From contig JAOXYB010058723.1 in the NCBI GenBank assembly GCA_028565635.1, positions 1-25,235 on the forward strand: 25,235 nucleotides of DNA, given 5' to 3'. Source of the DNA: Phoronis ovalis. Its lineage: Eukaryota; Phoronida; Phoronidae. Position numbers and translations under genes: made by a program. This document shows, piece by piece, positions 23,239 to 25,235 of this stretch. Every line of letters starts with the position of its first letter. Within the stretch, counting starts at the first letter, position 1. Under the pieces are notes generated by a model that saw only the letters and a list, made by a program, of their open reading frames with translations, ran no database searches and was not told the DNA's origin.

Positions 23239-24686
23239 CTGAAAGGAAGATAAAAAACAGGTCTTAGTCCCTATTATAGTGAGGTTTTTAAAAACACTGC
23301 TATTAATCCAGAAATTTCCAACATTTAGTTTGTAGGAATTTTATTCGGACAGAGATTGTTCTAAGTTACTTCATTCTAAACTATTGACAGGAAGTAGAGA
23401 AGGAAAACTTACAGAAGGTACCAATCTATGCTAAGTTGGCTGCCAAAAAGATAGCATAGTGGTATACAACTGGTATGTAGAGGCACATATTAATTACCTA
23501 GACTCAAAACGTGTACTTATAAAAAATCCAACAAGTCTAGTTACACCATGTACTGTTTTTTTTCTCAAGTATGTCAGCCCCAATGCATAATGGAAAGTGG
23601 TATTTCTAATCTTTTTCATAGATGGCAATTATGTAGTTATGAAGCTGTGGTAATGAGTATTAGTATTTGTTATCCCTGTCAAACAACTAAAGGTTATGTA
23701 GTATACCTGATGGGTGTTCATGAAAGTAACCACAAAGAATATAGCACAACCTGTGAACAACAGATTTGTGTTATTTCTGTTTAATATTATAATATTCACT
23801 AGCACTACAGCAGTACCATTATATTCAGCTACACTATCTTGGGCTTTATTTGTAATTAACATGACTTCTGCTACCAGCTTTGAGGTCATACTATTTACAA
23901 TTACTGCATGTATACAATAAAAATATACTGACCATCAAAATTCTTTGAAAGATGATCAGGAATATTTCTGGCCTTGAGAGAATACCACTTGTTCCGCAAA
24001 GCCTGAGGAGAGGGGACACTAAGGAACAAAAAATGAGTTCAGCATAAAAGTCAATTACTTGATTACATCATCCAGTCAGCAAGAGCAATTAACTTTCCAA
24101 CAACTGCAGATTGAAATAATTAGGTGATAGACTAATGAAGCTCACTGGTGTCATAGTATTAAAAAAGTTGAAAATTTTGATATCTTGATGTGGACATTAA
24201 ATATCTGGCATATATCTGGAAATGGGATCAGTCACCAGTTAGTGAGAGTGGTGGATAATAAATATCATTCTTAATTCTCATGTAAGTTTTTCACAGTGCA
24301 CAGCTTAAAGCGACCGGGTGTTATTAATTTATATAGTCCAAGAGTCAATTCAAAATATCCTCCACTAAATGAGACCCTTTTTACAAGATAAACCAATCTA
24401 TGATACCGGTTTAGAACATGTCTCACAATTCAAGCGTGTGTGGCTAATTAGGCACATTAATCAGTTAAATTTTGAGCAACACTACCATGCAATAGAATGG
24501 TAGTCTGTCCGAAATATATGTGCAGACTTCTGGCACAGAACTTTAACTCAATTTATTGTAACCTCATTTTGGACTGGAATATTGCTAGTAGTACCAGCTT
24601 AATAAGAATGCACTTACTTGTCAAACTCCATGAGAAGTTCATCCCACTCAATATCATTTTCTTGGTCATAGTCAGATTCATATAAC
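23165..24686 (-). CDS. TTF1: Transcription termination factor 1-like protein, C-terminal end (5' part off window)
   Basis: TTF1 is a Myb/SANT-type protein that binds rDNA terminators and stops RNA polymerase I in the nucleolus. Three small - strand exons join in frame: 24686-24618, 24018-23933 and 23238-23165, with splice sites aag|G...gtaagtg, cttag|T...gtcagt and ttcag|A. They give about 75 residues plus TAA. The product contains the Myb-like pattern DIEWDELLMEF, then VPSPQALRNKWYSLKARNIP and SKNFDEICQHLFSQKLPEL. The 'LR.K.Y.LK...P...SK.F.EI...L....LP.L' spacing matches what I recall of the vertebrate TTF1 end. The protein stops soon after with KQRQQEK and lacks the longer vertebrate tail. 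Family similarity is moderate; the neighbour genes strengthen the assignment. Another SANT protein is the main alternative. Confidence 0.72.
23239..23932 (-). other. TTF1-like last intron
   Basis: The intron is 694 bp. Overlapping open frames on both strands at 23548-23920 show no protein family features. Confidence 0.65.
23933..24018 (-). CDS. TTF1: TTF1-like penultimate exon (Myb helix 3)
   Basis: This 86-bp exon encodes VPSPQALRNKWYSLKARNIP and DHLSKNFD, and the donor is gtcagta. LRNKWYSLK has the look of a Myb recognition helix. The acceptor at cttag|TGTCC is chosen because it keeps the frame with both neighbours. A more pyrimidine-rich AG 15 nt further in (cctcag|GC) would also keep the frame and give a form five residues shorter. 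Confidence 0.72.
24019..24617 (-). other. TTF1-like penultimate intron
   Basis: The intron is 599 bp, with - strand donor gtaagtg and acceptor ccttag. No further feature is seen. Confidence 0.65.
24618..24686 (-). CDS. TTF1: TTF1-like exon (Myb helix 1)
   Basis: The exon is 69 bp on the - strand, after cactttttttaag and before gtaagtg. It encodes LYESDYDQENDIEWDELLME and FD. The acidic lead-in followed by I-W-x-x-L-L is typical of a Myb/SANT first helix. The first G belongs to a codon split with an unseen upstream exon. Confidence 0.72.
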
Positions 24687-25235
24687 CTTAAAAAAAGTGC
24701 AGTATACAGTCTTAAATGCAATGACATACAACTTGATTAAATAGCTACTGTACAAAAAATAGCAGCAGTTTTAACAATCATTATTAGGAGTGGTGTCACA
24801 TTCATATATCTGTTAATATCAAGCCAATTATGTTTTAGCACAGTACAGCTCAAAGAAGTTGTTATGTTTAAATTGCTCTAAATTTACCCAGGATGACAAC
24901 ATTGAAAGTTTAATACACATAACTCTAAACTCCAAAACTTGCTGTTTCAAAATTGCTATATTAAAACAACCCATGCTATCGGAACACAGATAAATTGTTA
25001 AATTACACCTATAAAATATGATATTTACTTTTTAATTAATCCAAAGGATAATAAAAAATTTATGAAAAACTCATGATTTGTGGGGTAAGCTTTTCAAGTC
25101 CAAATTAAAAATAGACCGATACAGCTGAAGAAGAGCGCCTGGACTTGAATTAACACTATATAATAATAATAAGTGTTTATTTCATCTTTAGGCCACAGGC
25201 CCTTTGATACAAATTTGCACAATACAAATATGGCA
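24687..25235 (-). other. TTF1-like intron, continuing off the right edge
   Basis: No further coding exon could be joined in at least 549 bp. It contains a 10-bp inverted repeat (TTCAAGTCCA 25093-25102 / TGGACTTGAA 25140-25149) and a retroelement-like tail at the edge. Confidence 0.6.
25161..25235 (-). mobile_element. Probable 3' tail of a non-LTR retrotransposon (LINE), cut by the window edge
   Basis: Read on the - strand, the sequence runs from the edge through CAAAGGGCCTGTGGCCTAAA, then GATGAAATAAACACT, and ends in a (TTA)n microsatellite. A GGCC-TGT-GGCC hairpin, an AATAAA and a trinucleotide tail are the usual look of LINE 3' ends in invertebrates. No reverse transcriptase sequence is inside the window. 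Confidence 0.5.

Noticed and set aside
23548-23920. Overlapping open frames on both strands
   Set aside because: They lie in a TTF1-like intron, overlap each other and look like random translation, with some hydrophobic runs from T-rich DNA.

Overview
This is AT-rich animal nuclear DNA: intron-bearing genes with GT-AG splice sites, AATAAA poly(A) signals and long non-coding gaps. The gene set and the style of the dispersed repeats suggest a bilaterian invertebrate. A lophotrochozoan such as a mollusc is my guess, but the sequence does not prove it. None of the coding calls is bacterial, and I see no CRISPR array, rRNA or convincing tRNA.

Four protein-coding genes can be read. (1) The 3' third of DDX31, a nucleolar DEAD-box helicase, lies on the + strand in seven exons between 240 and 3309; its 5' part is off the left edge. 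(2) A complete six-exon CFAP77 gene for a ciliary doublet-microtubule protein lies on the + strand at 7559-11613. (3) A three-exon BARHL/BarH homeobox gene lies on the + strand at 16639-20470. Its homeodomain is split by an intron, and a GC-box/CCAAT/TATA array sits upstream. (4) The last three small exons of a Myb/SANT-type gene lie on the - strand at 23165-24686. I assign it to TTF1, the RNA polymerase I termination factor, and its 5' part is off the right edge.

The same four genes are neighbours in human (TTF1, CFAP77, BARHL1, DDX31 on 9q34, from memory). The window therefore looks like an ancient microsyntenic block around a developmental homeobox gene, with the two flanking genes in a different arrangement. 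DDX31 and TTF1 both act in the nucleolus and CFAP77 in cilia. Nothing suggests a shared pathway; shared cis-regulation of BARHL is the more likely reason for the linkage.

Layout: 1-239 intron; 240-3309 DDX31 exons; 3363-7400 intergenic, with a 65-bp near-perfect palindrome at 7003-7067; 7400-7558 CFAP77 promoter region; 7559-11613 CFAP77, whose third intron (1.9 kb) holds a fold-back element; 12080-16300 large intergenic gap with a G13 run; 16309-20679 BARHL; 20680-22950 convergent intergenic gap with diverged repeat copies; 22953-24686 TTF1 end; 24687-25235 TTF1 intron, ending in what looks like the 3' tail of a LINE.

I found no evidence of a new molecular system. The points of interest are the rearranged synteny, the BARHL N-terminus with a single visible FIL motif, the small TTF1 exons and several inverted-repeat structures.
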